Source: Campylobacter volucris
GTDB lineage: Bacteria > Campylobacterota > Campylobacteria > Campylobacterales > Campylobacteraceae
NCBI RefSeq assembly: GCF_008245045.1
Contig: NZ_CP043428.1
Location: 248,001 to 312,000 of the forward strand
Direction of reading: 5' to 3'
DNA length: 64,000 nucleotides
In this document: positions 18,561 through 27,792 of the stretch, one piece after another
How the letters are laid out: every line of letters begins with the position of its first letter
Numbering within the stretch: the stretch's first letter is position 1
The notes under the pieces: model-generated
Told to the model about the DNA's origin: nothing
Database searches by the model: none
The model's input: the letters and a program-made list of their open reading frames with translations, nothing else
Translations under genes and position numbers: made by a program

Positions 18561-19358
18561 GTGAAGGTTATAATTTTAGCAGGTGGGCTTGGCACTAGGC
18601 TTTCAGAGGAAACTGGTTTAAAACCAAAACCTATGGTAGAAATAGGTGGTAAACCTATTTTATGGCATATAATGAAAATCTATAGTTATTATGGTTTTAA
18701 TGATTTTATTATTTTAACAGGATATAAAGGACATATTATAAAAGATTATTTTATCAACTATTATACTCAATATAGCGATATAACAGTAGATATGTCGGAT
18801 AATTCTGTTCAAATTCATAATACTAGACATGAGCCTTGGAAGGTCACTATGCTTTATACTGGGCAAGAGTCTATGACCGGCGGTAGAATTTTATATGCTA
18901 AAGATTATGTAGGTGATGAGACTTTTATGCTTACTTATGGAGATGGTGTTAGTGATGTAAATATAAATAATTTACTTAAATTTCATAAAAATCATGGCAG
19001 AGCTATCACTATGACTTCTGTGCTTCCTGAGGGAAAATTTGGTGCTTTAAATATTGATAATACAACAAATCGTATAAAAAGTTTTACAGAAAAACCTAAG
19101 GGTGATGCTAGTTTAAATAATGCAGGTTGGATAAATGGTGGTTTTTTTGTATGCGAACCTAAAGTATTTGACTATATCAAAGAAGGTGATATGACGATTT
19201 TTGAGCAATCTCCATTAAAAAATTTAGCACAAGATGGAGAGTTATATAGTTATCAACATCATGGTTTTTGGAAATGTATGGATACTTTAAAAGATAAAAA
19301 TGATTTAACTAAAATGTGGGTAGAAAATAAAGCTCTATGGGCTTTATGGAATAATTAA
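18561..19358 (+). CDS. rfbF: Glucose-1-phosphate cytidylyltransferase
   Basis: A 265-residue nucleotidyltransferase starting at GTG after AGGAG. It has the family pattern LAGGLGTRLSEETGLKPKPM, with MVEIGGKPILWHIM, LTYGDGVSD and WINGGFFVCEP. The enzyme (RfbF/DdhA) makes CDP-glucose from CTP and glucose-1-phosphate. In the classic dideoxyhexose pathway CDP-glucose 4,6-dehydratase acts next, but no recognisable homologue of that enzyme lies in the window. CDP-glucose must therefore be used by one of the following epimerase/dehydrogenase genes or by an enzyme elsewhere. Confidence 0.93.
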   Translation: MKVIILAGGLGTRLSEETGLKPKPMVEIGGKPILWHIMKIYSYYGFNDFIILTGYKGHIIKDYFINYYTQYSDITVDMSDNSVQIHNTRHEPWKVTMLYTGQESMTGGRILYAKDYVGDETFMLTYGDGVSDVNINNLLKFHKNHGRAITMTSVLPEGKFGALNIDNTTNRIKSFTEKPKGDASLNNAGWINGGFFVCEPKVFDYIKEGDMTIFEQSPLKNLAQDGELYSYQHHGFWKCMDTLKDKNDLTKMWVENKALWALWNN

Positions 19359-19373
19359 AAAAAAGGAGAGAAA

Positions 19374-20495
19374 GTGAATCAAGAAAATATATGCTTTAGT
19401 AATCCAATTGTAAAAGAAGATTTGGAGTATATTTATAATTCTTTAACGAGTAAGCAAAAAGAAAAATTTAATAATTCTACAATTTTATTTACTGGAAGCG
19501 CAGGTTTTTTAGGATTTTATTTTATTAATTTTTTTGTGAAATATGCTAATGATTTAAATATTAAAAAAATTATTGCATTAGATAATTTTATGCTAAGAAA
19601 ACCAAAATGGTTAGAGCAATTATCAAATGACTATTCTGAAATTTTAGAGCTTTATAAATTTGATATTATTAGTGATAAAATTGATTCTTTACAAAGTGCT
19701 CATACAGCTGATTTGATAATTCATGCAGCAAGCATAGCAAGCCCTATGTTTTATCGTACTTATCCTATTGAGACTTTAGATGCAAATGTTTGGGGTTTAA
19801 GGTCTTTACTTGATTTTTACAAAGATAAAAATATTAAAGGATTTTTATTTTTCTCAAGTTCTGAAATTTATGGAGATCCTGATATAGCTAAAATTCCAAC
19901 GGATGAAGAGTATAGAGGTAATGTAGCTTGTATAGGTCCTAGAGCGTGTTATGATGAATCTAAGCGTTTTGGAGAGACTATGTGCTCATTGTTTGCTCAG
20001 AAATTTAATATGCCAATTACTATAGCAAGACCATTTAATAATTATGGTCCTGGTATGAGCTTAAATGATAAGAGATTGCCAGCTGACTTTGCGAAAGCTG
20101 TTTTAGATAAAAAAGATATTACAATTTTTAGCGATGGAAAACCTACAAGAACTTTTTGTTATATAGCTGATGCTATTGCAGGATATTTGAAAGTTTTGGT
20201 TTATGGAGAATTTGATTATTTTAATATAGGTATTGATCAGCCTGAAATTTCTGTAAAAGATTTATCTTTTATTTATGCTAAACACTCAAAAGATATTTTT
20301 AATTTTGAACCACAAATTAATTTTGCTATTTCAGAAGACAAAAATTATCTCAAAGATAATCCTAATAGAAGATGTCCTATCATTGACAAAGCTAGAAATA
20401 AATTAAACTATAATCCTAGTATTTTAGTAGATGAAGGTGTTGGTAGATTTTTAAAATTTTTAAAATTTGAAAAAGAAAATGGAGAACTTTTGTGA
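19374..20495 (+). CDS. NAD-dependent sugar epimerase/dehydratase (UDP-glucuronate decarboxylase-like)
   Basis: A 373-residue extended short-chain dehydrogenase. It has the NAD-binding FTGSAGFLGFYF (about residue 40), SSSEIYGDP, the catalytic YDESKR (about residue 196), and RPFNNYGPGM. The YDESKR form is closer to UDP-glucuronate decarboxylases than to CDP-glucose dehydratases. The N terminus is extended by about 35 residues. It sits between rfbF and a dehydrogenase, so it may act on the oxidised sugar from that dehydrogenase. The stop overlaps the next start. Substrate unresolved. Confidence 0.75.
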   Translation: MNQENICFSNPIVKEDLEYIYNSLTSKQKEKFNNSTILFTGSAGFLGFYFINFFVKYANDLNIKKIIALDNFMLRKPKWLEQLSNDYSEILELYKFDIISDKIDSLQSAHTADLIIHAASIASPMFYRTYPIETLDANVWGLRSLLDFYKDKNIKGFLFFSSSEIYGDPDIAKIPTDEEYRGNVACIGPRACYDESKRFGETMCSLFAQKFNMPITIARPFNNYGPGMSLNDKRLPADFAKAVLDKKDITIFSDGKPTRTFCYIADAIAGYLKVLVYGEFDYFNIGIDQPEISVKDLSFIYAKHSKDIFNFEPQINFAISEDKNYLKDNPNRRCPIIDKARNKLNYNPSILVDEGVGRFLKFLKFEKENGELL

Positions 20496-21754
20496 AATCA
20501 TTAAAAATAGCAGTTTTTGGTTTGGGTTTTGTGGGGTTAACTACGGCTGTTGGATTTGCAAAAAAAGGTTTTGATGTTGTTGGTTATGAAATAGATAAAA
20601 ACAAATTTTTATTGCTTAATGAAGGTCAAATTCCATTTCATGAAGAAGGATTACCAAAAGCTTTCAATGAAGTATTAGGAAAACAACTAAAAGTCACCAA
20701 TGATGTAGTAGAAGCTTTAAAAGAAGCAAAGATTATATTTTACTGTATTGGCACACCTATGAGTGAAGATGGAAGTGCTGATTTAAATTTTTTACTGAGT
20801 GCGCTTAAAACTACTGCTGAAAATTTAGCTTTATGTCAAAAAGAACCAATTTTAGTAATTAAATCTACTGTTCCACCTTCTAGTTGTCAAGATATTTTTA
20901 TACCACATTTAGAGTCTTTAGGTGTTGTTGTCGGAGAAAAATGTCATCTTGTAAATAATCCTGAATTTTTAAGAGAAGGATTTGCATATAGTGATTTTAT
21001 GAATCCAGATAGAGTGGTTGTTGGAACTCAAAATGCACAAAATTTTCAAGAATTAGAAGAAATTTATAAACCTTTTAATTCACCTGTATTTTTTACTTCT
21101 TTAAATACGGGTGAGTTTATTAAATATCTTAGTAATACCACTTTAAGTTTAAATATAAGTTATGCTAATGAAATGAGTATGATTGCTCAAAGTATAGGAG
21201 ATATAGATATTATCAGTGCTTTTAACATTTTACATAGCGATAAAAGATTTAGTGGAAGTCCTGCTGGTATAGCTAGTTATTTATATCCTGGGATGGGTTT
21301 TGGTGGATATTGCTTACCAAAAGATACTCTTGCTCTTTATAAAAAAAGCAAAGATAAAGGATATGAAGCAAAAATTTTAAATGATATTTTAAAAGTAAAT
21401 GAAGAAATTCTTGATTTTTATGCTTATAAAATACAAAAAGAAATTTCCAAAGATAAAAAAATAGCTATTTTAGGATTGAGTTTTAAACCGGAAAGTGATG
21501 ATGTCAGAGATACAAAGTCTGCTACTTTGATTTCTAAGCTTTTAAATTTAGGTTTTCAAAATATTTATGTTTATGATCCTATAGCAAATGATATATTTGC
21601 CAAGACTTATGATTACAAATTAAGCTATAAAAATAATCTTGATGAGATTGTTTCTGAGTGTGAAGTTTTGATTATAGCGACAGCTTGGAATGAATTTAAG
21701 CCTTTGGTTAATAGACAAGATAAGATTGTTTATAATTTAAGATGGATGAAATAA
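20492..21754 (+). CDS. Nucleotide-sugar dehydrogenase (UDP-glucose/GlcNAc dehydrogenase family)
   Basis: A 420-residue enzyme with GLGFVGLTTAVGFA for NAD, the PEFLREGFAY segment, the catalytic cysteine in GFGGYCLPKDTLA (about residue 274), and the C-terminal domain motif GLSFKPESDDVRDTKS. It oxidises a hexose C6 to a carboxylate. It is clearly different from the paralogue at 11727, so the locus holds two non-redundant dehydrogenases. Its tight coupling to the gene at 19374 (four-base overlap) and to rfbF suggests a CDP- or UDP-hexuronate intermediate. This is inference. Confidence 0.85.
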   Translation: MKSLKIAVFGLGFVGLTTAVGFAKKGFDVVGYEIDKNKFLLLNEGQIPFHEEGLPKAFNEVLGKQLKVTNDVVEALKEAKIIFYCIGTPMSEDGSADLNFLLSALKTTAENLALCQKEPILVIKSTVPPSSCQDIFIPHLESLGVVVGEKCHLVNNPEFLREGFAYSDFMNPDRVVVGTQNAQNFQELEEIYKPFNSPVFFTSLNTGEFIKYLSNTTLSLNISYANEMSMIAQSIGDIDIISAFNILHSDKRFSGSPAGIASYLYPGMGFGGYCLPKDTLALYKKSKDKGYEAKILNDILKVNEEILDFYAYKIQKEISKDKKIAILGLSFKPESDDVRDTKSATLISKLLNLGFQNIYVYDPIANDIFAKTYDYKLSYKNNLDEIVSECEVLIIATAWNEFKPLVNRQDKIVYNLRWMK

Positions 21755-21770
21755 TAATAAGGTAAATAAA

Positions 21771-22331
21771 ATGAGTCGATTTATTTTTACTTCTACACCA
21801 ATATCAGGTGTATATGTTATAGAATCTAAACCAATAGAGGATAGTAGAGGTTATTATGAGAGGTATTTTTGTGTTGAAGATTTTAAAGAAATCGGATTAA
21901 AAAAACCTATTGTTCAAATCAATCATTCAAAAACCTTTATTAAGGGTTGTATAAGAGGTTTTCATTATCAAAATTACCCATTTTCCGAAGTTAAAGTTAT
22001 AAGATGTATAAAGGGTGCCATTTATGATGTTGCGGTTGATTTGCGAAAAAATTCTCCGACTTTTTTGAAGCATTTTGGAGTAGAATTAAGTGAATTCAAT
22101 AGTAAATACCTTTATATTCCAGAAGGTTGCGGACATGCTTTTCAGACTTTAACAGAAGAATCTGAGCTTTTATATCCTGTAACAGAGTTTTATCATCCAG
22201 ATAGCGAAGGATCTTTAAATCCATTTGATGAAACAATAGGAGTTTGTTGGCCGTTAGAACCTAAAGGACTTTCTGATAAAGATCAAAATGCTCCTTATGT
22301 TGATTCGTATTTTAAAGGATTGGAAAATTAA
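21771..22331 (+). CDS. dTDP-4-dehydrorhamnose 3,5-epimerase family protein
   Basis: A 186-residue RmlC-like cupin. It has the family start SRGYYERYF, the catalytic His in IRGFHYQNYPF (about residue 66), IYDVAVDLRKNSPTF, IPEGCGHAFQTL and the Tyr region LLYPVTEFY. RmlC enzymes epimerise 4-keto sugars at C3 and C5. No rmlA, B or D partners lie nearby, so the substrate is probably another 4-keto sugar in this cluster, not the usual rhamnose intermediate. Confidence 0.85.
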   Translation: MSRFIFTSTPISGVYVIESKPIEDSRGYYERYFCVEDFKEIGLKKPIVQINHSKTFIKGCIRGFHYQNYPFSEVKVIRCIKGAIYDVAVDLRKNSPTFLKHFGVELSEFNSKYLYIPEGCGHAFQTLTEESELLYPVTEFYHPDSEGSLNPFDETIGVCWPLEPKGLSDKDQNAPYVDSYFKGLEN

Positions 22332-22332
22332 T

Positions 22333-23235
22333 ATGAAAAATGCAATTGTTTTTGGTGCGACTGGATATATAGGAAAAGCATTAGTTGAAAAGTTGTTATC
22401 ACAAAATATTAAAGTTTTAGCTATAGGTAGAAGAAATCAATATATACAACATACAAATTTAAAATATGTATATATTGATACAATTTTAGAAGTATTTTTT
22501 GAACAATTAATGGTTATGAAAAATGATTTTAAAGATGCGGTATTTTATAATGTGGCTTGGTCTGGTTTAGACAGACTTACAAATGGAGAAATTCAAGATC
22601 AAGTAAAAAATATTGCTATGAGTTCAAAAGCTATTCAATTTGCCAGTAAATTAGGTTGTTCTAAATTTATTAATATAGGTTCACAAGAAGAAGCAATATT
22701 TAATGATTTTATTAGCTCTGAAAAGTGGAAAACTACTACTTATACTTCTAGTCCGATTTACTATGCTGGAGCAAAATTTGCCAATATGGAAATGTTAAAA
22801 CTTTTAGCTTATTTGGAAAAAATTGATTTTATTAATACACGATTTTCAATCGTGATAGATAAAACACTTTCGGGTGTAAGTTTTGTTGCTAAAAATTTAA
22901 AATCAATTGTTGATGGAGAAATACCACAAGAGGTTAGAAATACACAACCTTGCGAGATAATTTTTTTTGATGAATTGATTGAATCTTATTATCAAATTGG
23001 AAAATTTGGAAAAAATAAAGCTGATTATTATTTAGGAATTGGCAAAGTAGATGTTTTAGCAAACTATTTGTCAAGTTTTTATGAATATAAAACAAATTCT
23101 AAAGAGTATATTCAATCGAAATTAAATTTTGACAAAAAACTTTTAGATACTTTCGATCCATCTTCTTTGTGTAAAGATACTAATTTTTATTTCAAAAAAG
23201 ATTTTTCTCAAATAATGCGGGAGATTTTAGAATGA
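22333..23235 (+). CDS. NAD-dependent epimerase/dehydratase family protein
   Basis: A 300-residue short-chain dehydrogenase. The frame extends upstream, but the ATG at 22333 gives MKNAIVFGATGYIGKALVE with the Rossmann motif at the very N terminus, and GGA lies before it, so this start is chosen. The YYAGAKFAN stretch (about residue 146) supplies the Tyr and Lys pair. It may reduce or epimerise the keto group left by the preceding enzymes. It overlaps the next, related gene by four bases; the two may have arisen by duplication. Substrate unknown. Confidence 0.8.
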   Translation: MKNAIVFGATGYIGKALVEKLLSQNIKVLAIGRRNQYIQHTNLKYVYIDTILEVFFEQLMVMKNDFKDAVFYNVAWSGLDRLTNGEIQDQVKNIAMSSKAIQFASKLGCSKFINIGSQEEAIFNDFISSEKWKTTTYTSSPIYYAGAKFANMEMLKLLAYLEKIDFINTRFSIVIDKTLSGVSFVAKNLKSIVDGEIPQEVRNTQPCEIIFFDELIESYYQIGKFGKNKADYYLGIGKVDVLANYLSSFYEYKTNSKEYIQSKLNFDKKLLDTFDPSSLCKDTNFYFKKDFSQIMREILE

Positions 23236-24191
23236 AAAAAGTTATTATTAGCGGTGCTGCTGGCTTTATAGGTTCAAGACTTGTCAGGCTTTTATTAAAA
23301 AACAATGTAGAAGTGTTAGCTCTTGGTAAGAAAGATAGAAAAAATGTTAATCCATTGAGATTGCCAGAAGATCCTAAATTGACTTATTTAAAGTTAGATA
23401 TGGCCGAAATTTCTAATTTGCCTCAAATTTTGAAGAGTATAGGATGGGATCCGATAGGTTCTGTTTTTTATCATTTTGCATGGGGTGGAAAAAATGGTTT
23501 ATCTGATTTGATAGTAGAGGATCAGTATGAAAATGTTACTTGGACTATTAATGCTTTTATAGTTGCAGATAAAATGAAATGCTCTAAATTTATCCATGTA
23601 GGTACTATGGAAGAAGCATTTGCTACGCCTTATCTTGAACTAGATTATCATAAAGAAAAACATTATAACCGTCATGTGGTATATGCTCTAGCTAAGAAAG
23701 CTACGAGGGATTATCTTAAAGCAATTTCAAGTCAATTTAATATCAACTTAATTATTGCTACCAATTCTCATGTTGTAGGACCAAACGATTCAAGAGATTC
23801 TTTTTTGCTGGTTGTTGTTCAAAAAATCATCAATGATGAAAAAATAGAAATGACTAGTGGTGAACAAACATTTGATTCTATTTCAGTTACTGATTGTGCT
23901 AAAGCTTTTAAAGTGATTGGAGAAAAAGGTAGTAAAAATTCAGAGTATTGGATAGGCTCAGGTAATCCTAGAAAACTTAAAGAATATGTAGAAATTATAG
24001 CAAGTTTATATCCTCCAAAATATGCTATTGAATTTGGGAAAATTTCTTATAGTGATGTAAAATTAGAAGAGCAAATTTTTTCTTCAGAAACATTAAATAA
24101 AGAATTAGCTTTTAAGTGTACTCAAAGTTTTGAATCAGCTATAGATGAAGTTTATAAATGGCTAAAATTCAAAGAGATGTTTGAAGAATAG
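23232..24191 (+). CDS. NAD-dependent epimerase/dehydratase family protein
   Basis: A 319-residue extended short-chain dehydrogenase with ISGAAGFIGSRLVRLLL at the N terminus and the catalytic YALAKKATRDYL (about residue 152). Part HVGTMEEAF takes the place of the usual SSxxxYG stretch, as NIGSQEEAI does in the preceding gene, so both belong to one subfamily. This suggests two related steps on the same nucleotide sugar. A gap of 86 AT-rich bases follows. Confidence 0.8.
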   Translation: MKKVIISGAAGFIGSRLVRLLLKNNVEVLALGKKDRKNVNPLRLPEDPKLTYLKLDMAEISNLPQILKSIGWDPIGSVFYHFAWGGKNGLSDLIVEDQYENVTWTINAFIVADKMKCSKFIHVGTMEEAFATPYLELDYHKEKHYNRHVVYALAKKATRDYLKAISSQFNINLIIATNSHVVGPNDSRDSFLLVVVQKIINDEKIEMTSGEQTFDSISVTDCAKAFKVIGEKGSKNSEYWIGSGNPRKLKEYVEIIASLYPPKYAIEFGKISYSDVKLEEQIFSSETLNKELAFKCTQSFESAIDEVYKWLKFKEMFEE

Positions 24192-24277
24192 AATGAATTA
24201 AGTTATTGTGGATTTTTATAAATTTTTAAAATGTGTTTTGATGTTAAATAATAAAAAATCTTTTAAGGAAATATTTT

Positions 24278-25594
24278 ATGGATAATAAAAATATGGTAGT
24301 ATTAGGAGCTGGTATAGCAGGGGTTTCAGCTGCTTACCATATAAAACAGCAAAATAAACAAGTAAAAGTTTTTGAAAAAAATGATGATTATGGCGGTTTA
24401 TGTGGAGGATTTTTTGTAGATTCTGTTAAAGGCAAATTTTGGTTTGATAATGCTGTGCATTTATCATTTGCAAAAGATGAGAATGTAAAAAATGCTTTTT
24501 TTGCTTCTGCAAAGCATTATACACATATACCACAATTGTTAAATTATTATAATGGAATTTGGGTAAAACACCCTGCACAAAATAATCTTTATCCTTTACC
24601 TTTAGATGTAAAGATAAAGGCTATCAAAGATATGTTGCAAAATACTTATAAAAATGATAAAGTGCAAAATTTTGAACAATGGCTTAAAGCTCAATATGGT
24701 AAATTTTTTTCAGAAGAATTTGCTATGAAATATACTAGGAAATATTGGACTTTAGATGCAAAAGATTTAAATACCAACCCTATGTTTGTAGGCCCAAGAT
24801 TTTATAAACCAAGTATAGATGAAATTTTAATAGGTGCTATGAGTGAAGATACTCCAGTGACTTACTATGCCAAAGAGATGTATTATCCTATAAAAGGGGG
24901 ATATAGAGCATTTTTACAAAATATGGTTAAAGAAATAGATATTGTATATCAAAAAGAAGTTGTAATTATAGATAATAATGAAAAAATAATTTATTTTTCA
25001 GATAATACTAAAGTAAAATATGAAAAGTTGGTTTCTACCTTGCCTTTGCCTTTGTTAGTAAAAATGTTAAAAAACACCCCGCAAGACATCTTAGAATCAG
25101 CTAAACATCTTCAAGCAACTTCTGTTGCTTTAGTTTCTTTAGGTTTTGACAAAGAAATTCCAAAGAGATTGTGGTATTATGTTTACGATGAGGATATATT
25201 TTTTGCAAGATTTTATAGTCCATCAGTAAAAAGTAGTTTTAATGCTCCAAAAAATTGCTCGAGTATGCAAGCCGAAATTTATTTTTCTGATTTTAAGTCT
25301 TTAGAAAAAATGAGTGGTAATAGTAGTAATTTAGCAGATTTTTTCATAAAACATGTTAAAGAAAAACTATTGCAAATGAATTTTTGTAATGAAAAAGATA
25401 TTATATGTGAAGATTTTAGAATTATCCCTTATGCAAATGTGATTTTTAATCATGGCATGGAAAAACATAGAGATAAACTTCTTAATTATGTAAAAGATTG
25501 TAGTATATTAACATGTGGTAGATTTGGAGAATGGGATTATTTATGGAGTGATCAAAGCTTTTTATCTGGGAAGAATATTATAAATAAAATATAA
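24278..25594 (+). CDS. FAD-dependent oxidoreductase (protoporphyrinogen-oxidase/UDP-galactopyranose-mutase-like)
   Basis: A 438-residue flavoprotein with the FAD-binding VLGAGIAGVSAAYHI (about residues 8-22) and VFEKNDDYGGLCGGF (about residues 36-50), then a C-terminal FAD-contact region around CGRFGEWDYLWSDQS. It resembles the amine-oxidase-like group often found in polysaccharide clusters. UDP-galactopyranose mutases share this overall plan, but the protein is not a clear Glf. It may act on a sugar nucleotide or a carrier-linked sugar. Twelve bases separate it from the next gene. Confidence 0.7.
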   Translation: MDNKNMVVLGAGIAGVSAAYHIKQQNKQVKVFEKNDDYGGLCGGFFVDSVKGKFWFDNAVHLSFAKDENVKNAFFASAKHYTHIPQLLNYYNGIWVKHPAQNNLYPLPLDVKIKAIKDMLQNTYKNDKVQNFEQWLKAQYGKFFSEEFAMKYTRKYWTLDAKDLNTNPMFVGPRFYKPSIDEILIGAMSEDTPVTYYAKEMYYPIKGGYRAFLQNMVKEIDIVYQKEVVIIDNNEKIIYFSDNTKVKYEKLVSTLPLPLLVKMLKNTPQDILESAKHLQATSVALVSLGFDKEIPKRLWYYVYDEDIFFARFYSPSVKSSFNAPKNCSSMQAEIYFSDFKSLEKMSGNSSNLADFFIKHVKEKLLQMNFCNEKDIICEDFRIIPYANVIFNHGMEKHRDKLLNYVKDCSILTCGRFGEWDYLWSDQSFLSGKNIINKI

Positions 25595-25605
25595 AAAGGA
25601 TTGTT

Positions 25606-27669
25606 GTGGAAAATAATATAGAACAATTTATTACCAAAATAAAAAAAGGATTGGATAGTTTTAAAGGACAGTTGTATGACTATCAAAATTATAATTGTGA
25701 GATGGCTTCATTTGCCAATATGATAAAAAACTATGATGTAGATGGAATGATAAAGTTTTGGAATGATAAGCAAAATTATAATTATTTTGAACTACAACAT
25801 CCAATTTATAATAATATTAAAACTAAAGCTGTATATTCGATCCAGCATCTAGGACACAATTATGTATTTTTTGCTGATGAAACTAATGAATATATTTGGT
25901 GTGGTATACAAGGATTTGATGTTTTTAATTATTTTATAGTTGAAGATACTTTTTATACAGTTGTTCGTCAAGATTGGAGAAAATTAGACTTACAATTTAT
26001 TGGAAATACTTTGTCTTATGAGTTGCTAAAATATAAAGAAATAGATTTTGGTTTTACTTTTGATCCAATTCTTCCATTAACACATTTTTTTGATAGCAAT
26101 TTAGTTTATATATATTCTATAATTGTGAAAAAATTTGTACAAAATGTTCCTAGTTATTTTATTCCTAAACATGTGCAACTTACAGATGAAAAGCTTGTTT
26201 TTTTACGACCTATAATTATTATGGCAGAAATTACAAATTATCATTTAAAGCCTATAGAAAAGTTAATTAAAAGATTTGCAAAAGGAGTTTATAATGATGC
26301 TTTAAGTGATTCAAATAAATTTTTATCAGATGAAAAAAAATATGATTTAACACTATGGCTTGGTTTAACTTATAGAAATGGTGTTAAAACTTGGTTAAAC
26401 CAAGTTGAAGCAAGTATTAATATCATTCAAAAATTACAAAAGACATTTAAAAACATTAGGGTTTATGTTGATGGTTTGAAAGAACGGGAAAACATACTAG
26501 GGCTTGGCGATTCTGCTGGTTATAATAATTCTTCATATGAGTATGCAGATTGTCTATTTAAACAAATTGCTAACAACTTAAATGCTGTGGATATTATTAA
26601 TCTTAATAATTGTACTGTTAGAGAAGCTATTTGTATTTGTTCAAAAGTTGATATAGCAATAGCTGATGTTGGAGCGGGATCGTTTATTCCATTTTTATTT
26701 TGTCAAAAACCAACTATTATGTATGGAAATCATAATTATATAAAATATAGTGCGCGGCATTATCCTGATGAAAATACAAGAATTGTAAAAAAAGAATACT
26801 CTATGTCTATAGGTGTTTATAGTGGTGGTTGGGATGATCGTAATTATTGCATCTCTTGGGAGCATATATATAATTTAGCTGTTGAACTTTTAGAACAATC
26901 AAAACAACAGGGTAAAATTCAAATACCTAATAAAATGGAATTTTTAAATGTTACTTCAGTTGAATTACTTGTGAAACAATATGAATTAAAACAAGAATTA
27001 AAAACAAAATTACCTAATTTGCATCTTGATGAAGAAATTCTTAAATTTTTTAGCGAAAAAGAATTAAATCATTCTAAAACTATAATATTATTAACTAAAG
27101 AAAATAATGAGAAAGATAAGCATTTAAAAGATAAAAATGAAGAATTAAAGCAGCTTGAAAATACTATACAATCTTTACCTATTAAAAAACAACAACTAGA
27201 AATTTTTAATCTTGAACAAGATTTAATTAATAAAAAATTACAAACGAAACAATTATTTAAAAAATTAGATTATAAAATGTTTATATCAGACATGGTTGTG
27301 ATTTATCCAAATTCAGCTAAACAAAAAATTCAAAACCAACTTTCATATAAGTTGGGTCAAGCTATGATAATAAATTCTAAATCTTTATTGGGTTATCTAA
27401 GAATGCCTTTTGTATTATCTTACATAAAAGATAAGCACCATCAAGAGCAAAAAATATACAAAGAAAAAATAAAAAAAGACCCATCTTTAGCTTTTCCTCC
27501 TTTAGAAAGCTATCCAGATTACCAAGAGGCTTTAAAAGAAAAAGAGTGTTTTACTTATAGATTAGGACAAGCCCTTTTAGAGGCTAGTAAAGAATGGTAT
27601 AAAGGTGGATATATCAAGTTGCTATTTGAAATTAGAAAATTAAAAAAGGAAATTAAAGAAAAGAAATGA
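25606..27669 (+). CDS. Unrecognised capsule protein: glycosyltransferase-like body, coiled coil and capsule C-terminal module
   Basis: A 687-residue protein starting at GTG (AAAGGA upstream). I do not recognise a family for the first 450 residues. Residues about 245-440 read like a GT-B C-terminal half: alternating strands and helices, RVYVDGLKE, then ADVGAGSFIPFLFCQKPTIM, the kind of segment that holds a donor sugar. Residues about 485-545 are charged coiled coil. Residues about 570-687 are the capsule module (QLSYKLGQAMI, ESYPDYQEAL, TYRLGQALL, WYKGGYIKL), nearly identical to that of the sulfotransferase-like protein. A glycosyltransferase role is plausible but unproven. Confidence 0.6.
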   Translation: MENNIEQFITKIKKGLDSFKGQLYDYQNYNCEMASFANMIKNYDVDGMIKFWNDKQNYNYFELQHPIYNNIKTKAVYSIQHLGHNYVFFADETNEYIWCGIQGFDVFNYFIVEDTFYTVVRQDWRKLDLQFIGNTLSYELLKYKEIDFGFTFDPILPLTHFFDSNLVYIYSIIVKKFVQNVPSYFIPKHVQLTDEKLVFLRPIIIMAEITNYHLKPIEKLIKRFAKGVYNDALSDSNKFLSDEKKYDLTLWLGLTYRNGVKTWLNQVEASINIIQKLQKTFKNIRVYVDGLKERENILGLGDSAGYNNSSYEYADCLFKQIANNLNAVDIINLNNCTVREAICICSKVDIAIADVGAGSFIPFLFCQKPTIMYGNHNYIKYSARHYPDENTRIVKKEYSMSIGVYSGGWDDRNYCISWEHIYNLAVELLEQSKQQGKIQIPNKMEFLNVTSVELLVKQYELKQELKTKLPNLHLDEEILKFFSEKELNHSKTIILLTKENNEKDKHLKDKNEELKQLENTIQSLPIKKQQLEIFNLEQDLINKKLQTKQLFKKLDYKMFISDMVVIYPNSAKQKIQNQLSYKLGQAMIINSKSLLGYLRMPFVLSYIKDKHHQEQKIYKEKIKKDPSLAFPPLESYPDYQEALKEKECFTYRLGQALLEASKEWYKGGYIKLLFEIRKLKKEIKEKK
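27313..27660 (+). repeat. Capsule C-terminal module copy (unrecognised protein)
   Basis: Closely similar at base level to 33537-33890; for example both contain ATTCAAAACCAACTTTC and GGTCAAGCTATGATAATAAA. Such closeness between genes of otherwise unrelated sequence points to recent copying of the module. Confidence 0.85.
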
Positions 27670-27764
27670 TATTAAAATAGCACTAGTAAAAAAGATAATT
27701 TAACAATAAAAAATAAATTGTGAAAATAAGATAAAAATTAATTAGTTTAATATATAAAAAAGTA

Positions 27765-27770
27765 TATAAA
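27765..27770 (+). promoter_or_regulatory. Candidate promoter before the sulfate activation genes
   Basis: The 123-base gap before cysD is almost pure A and T. TATAAA lies 23 bases before the cysD start and a GGAG site follows. The box is weak evidence because any such AT-rich stretch contains similar words. Confidence 0.3.
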
Positions 27771-27792
27771 TTTATATTTGTAGCGGAGTAAA

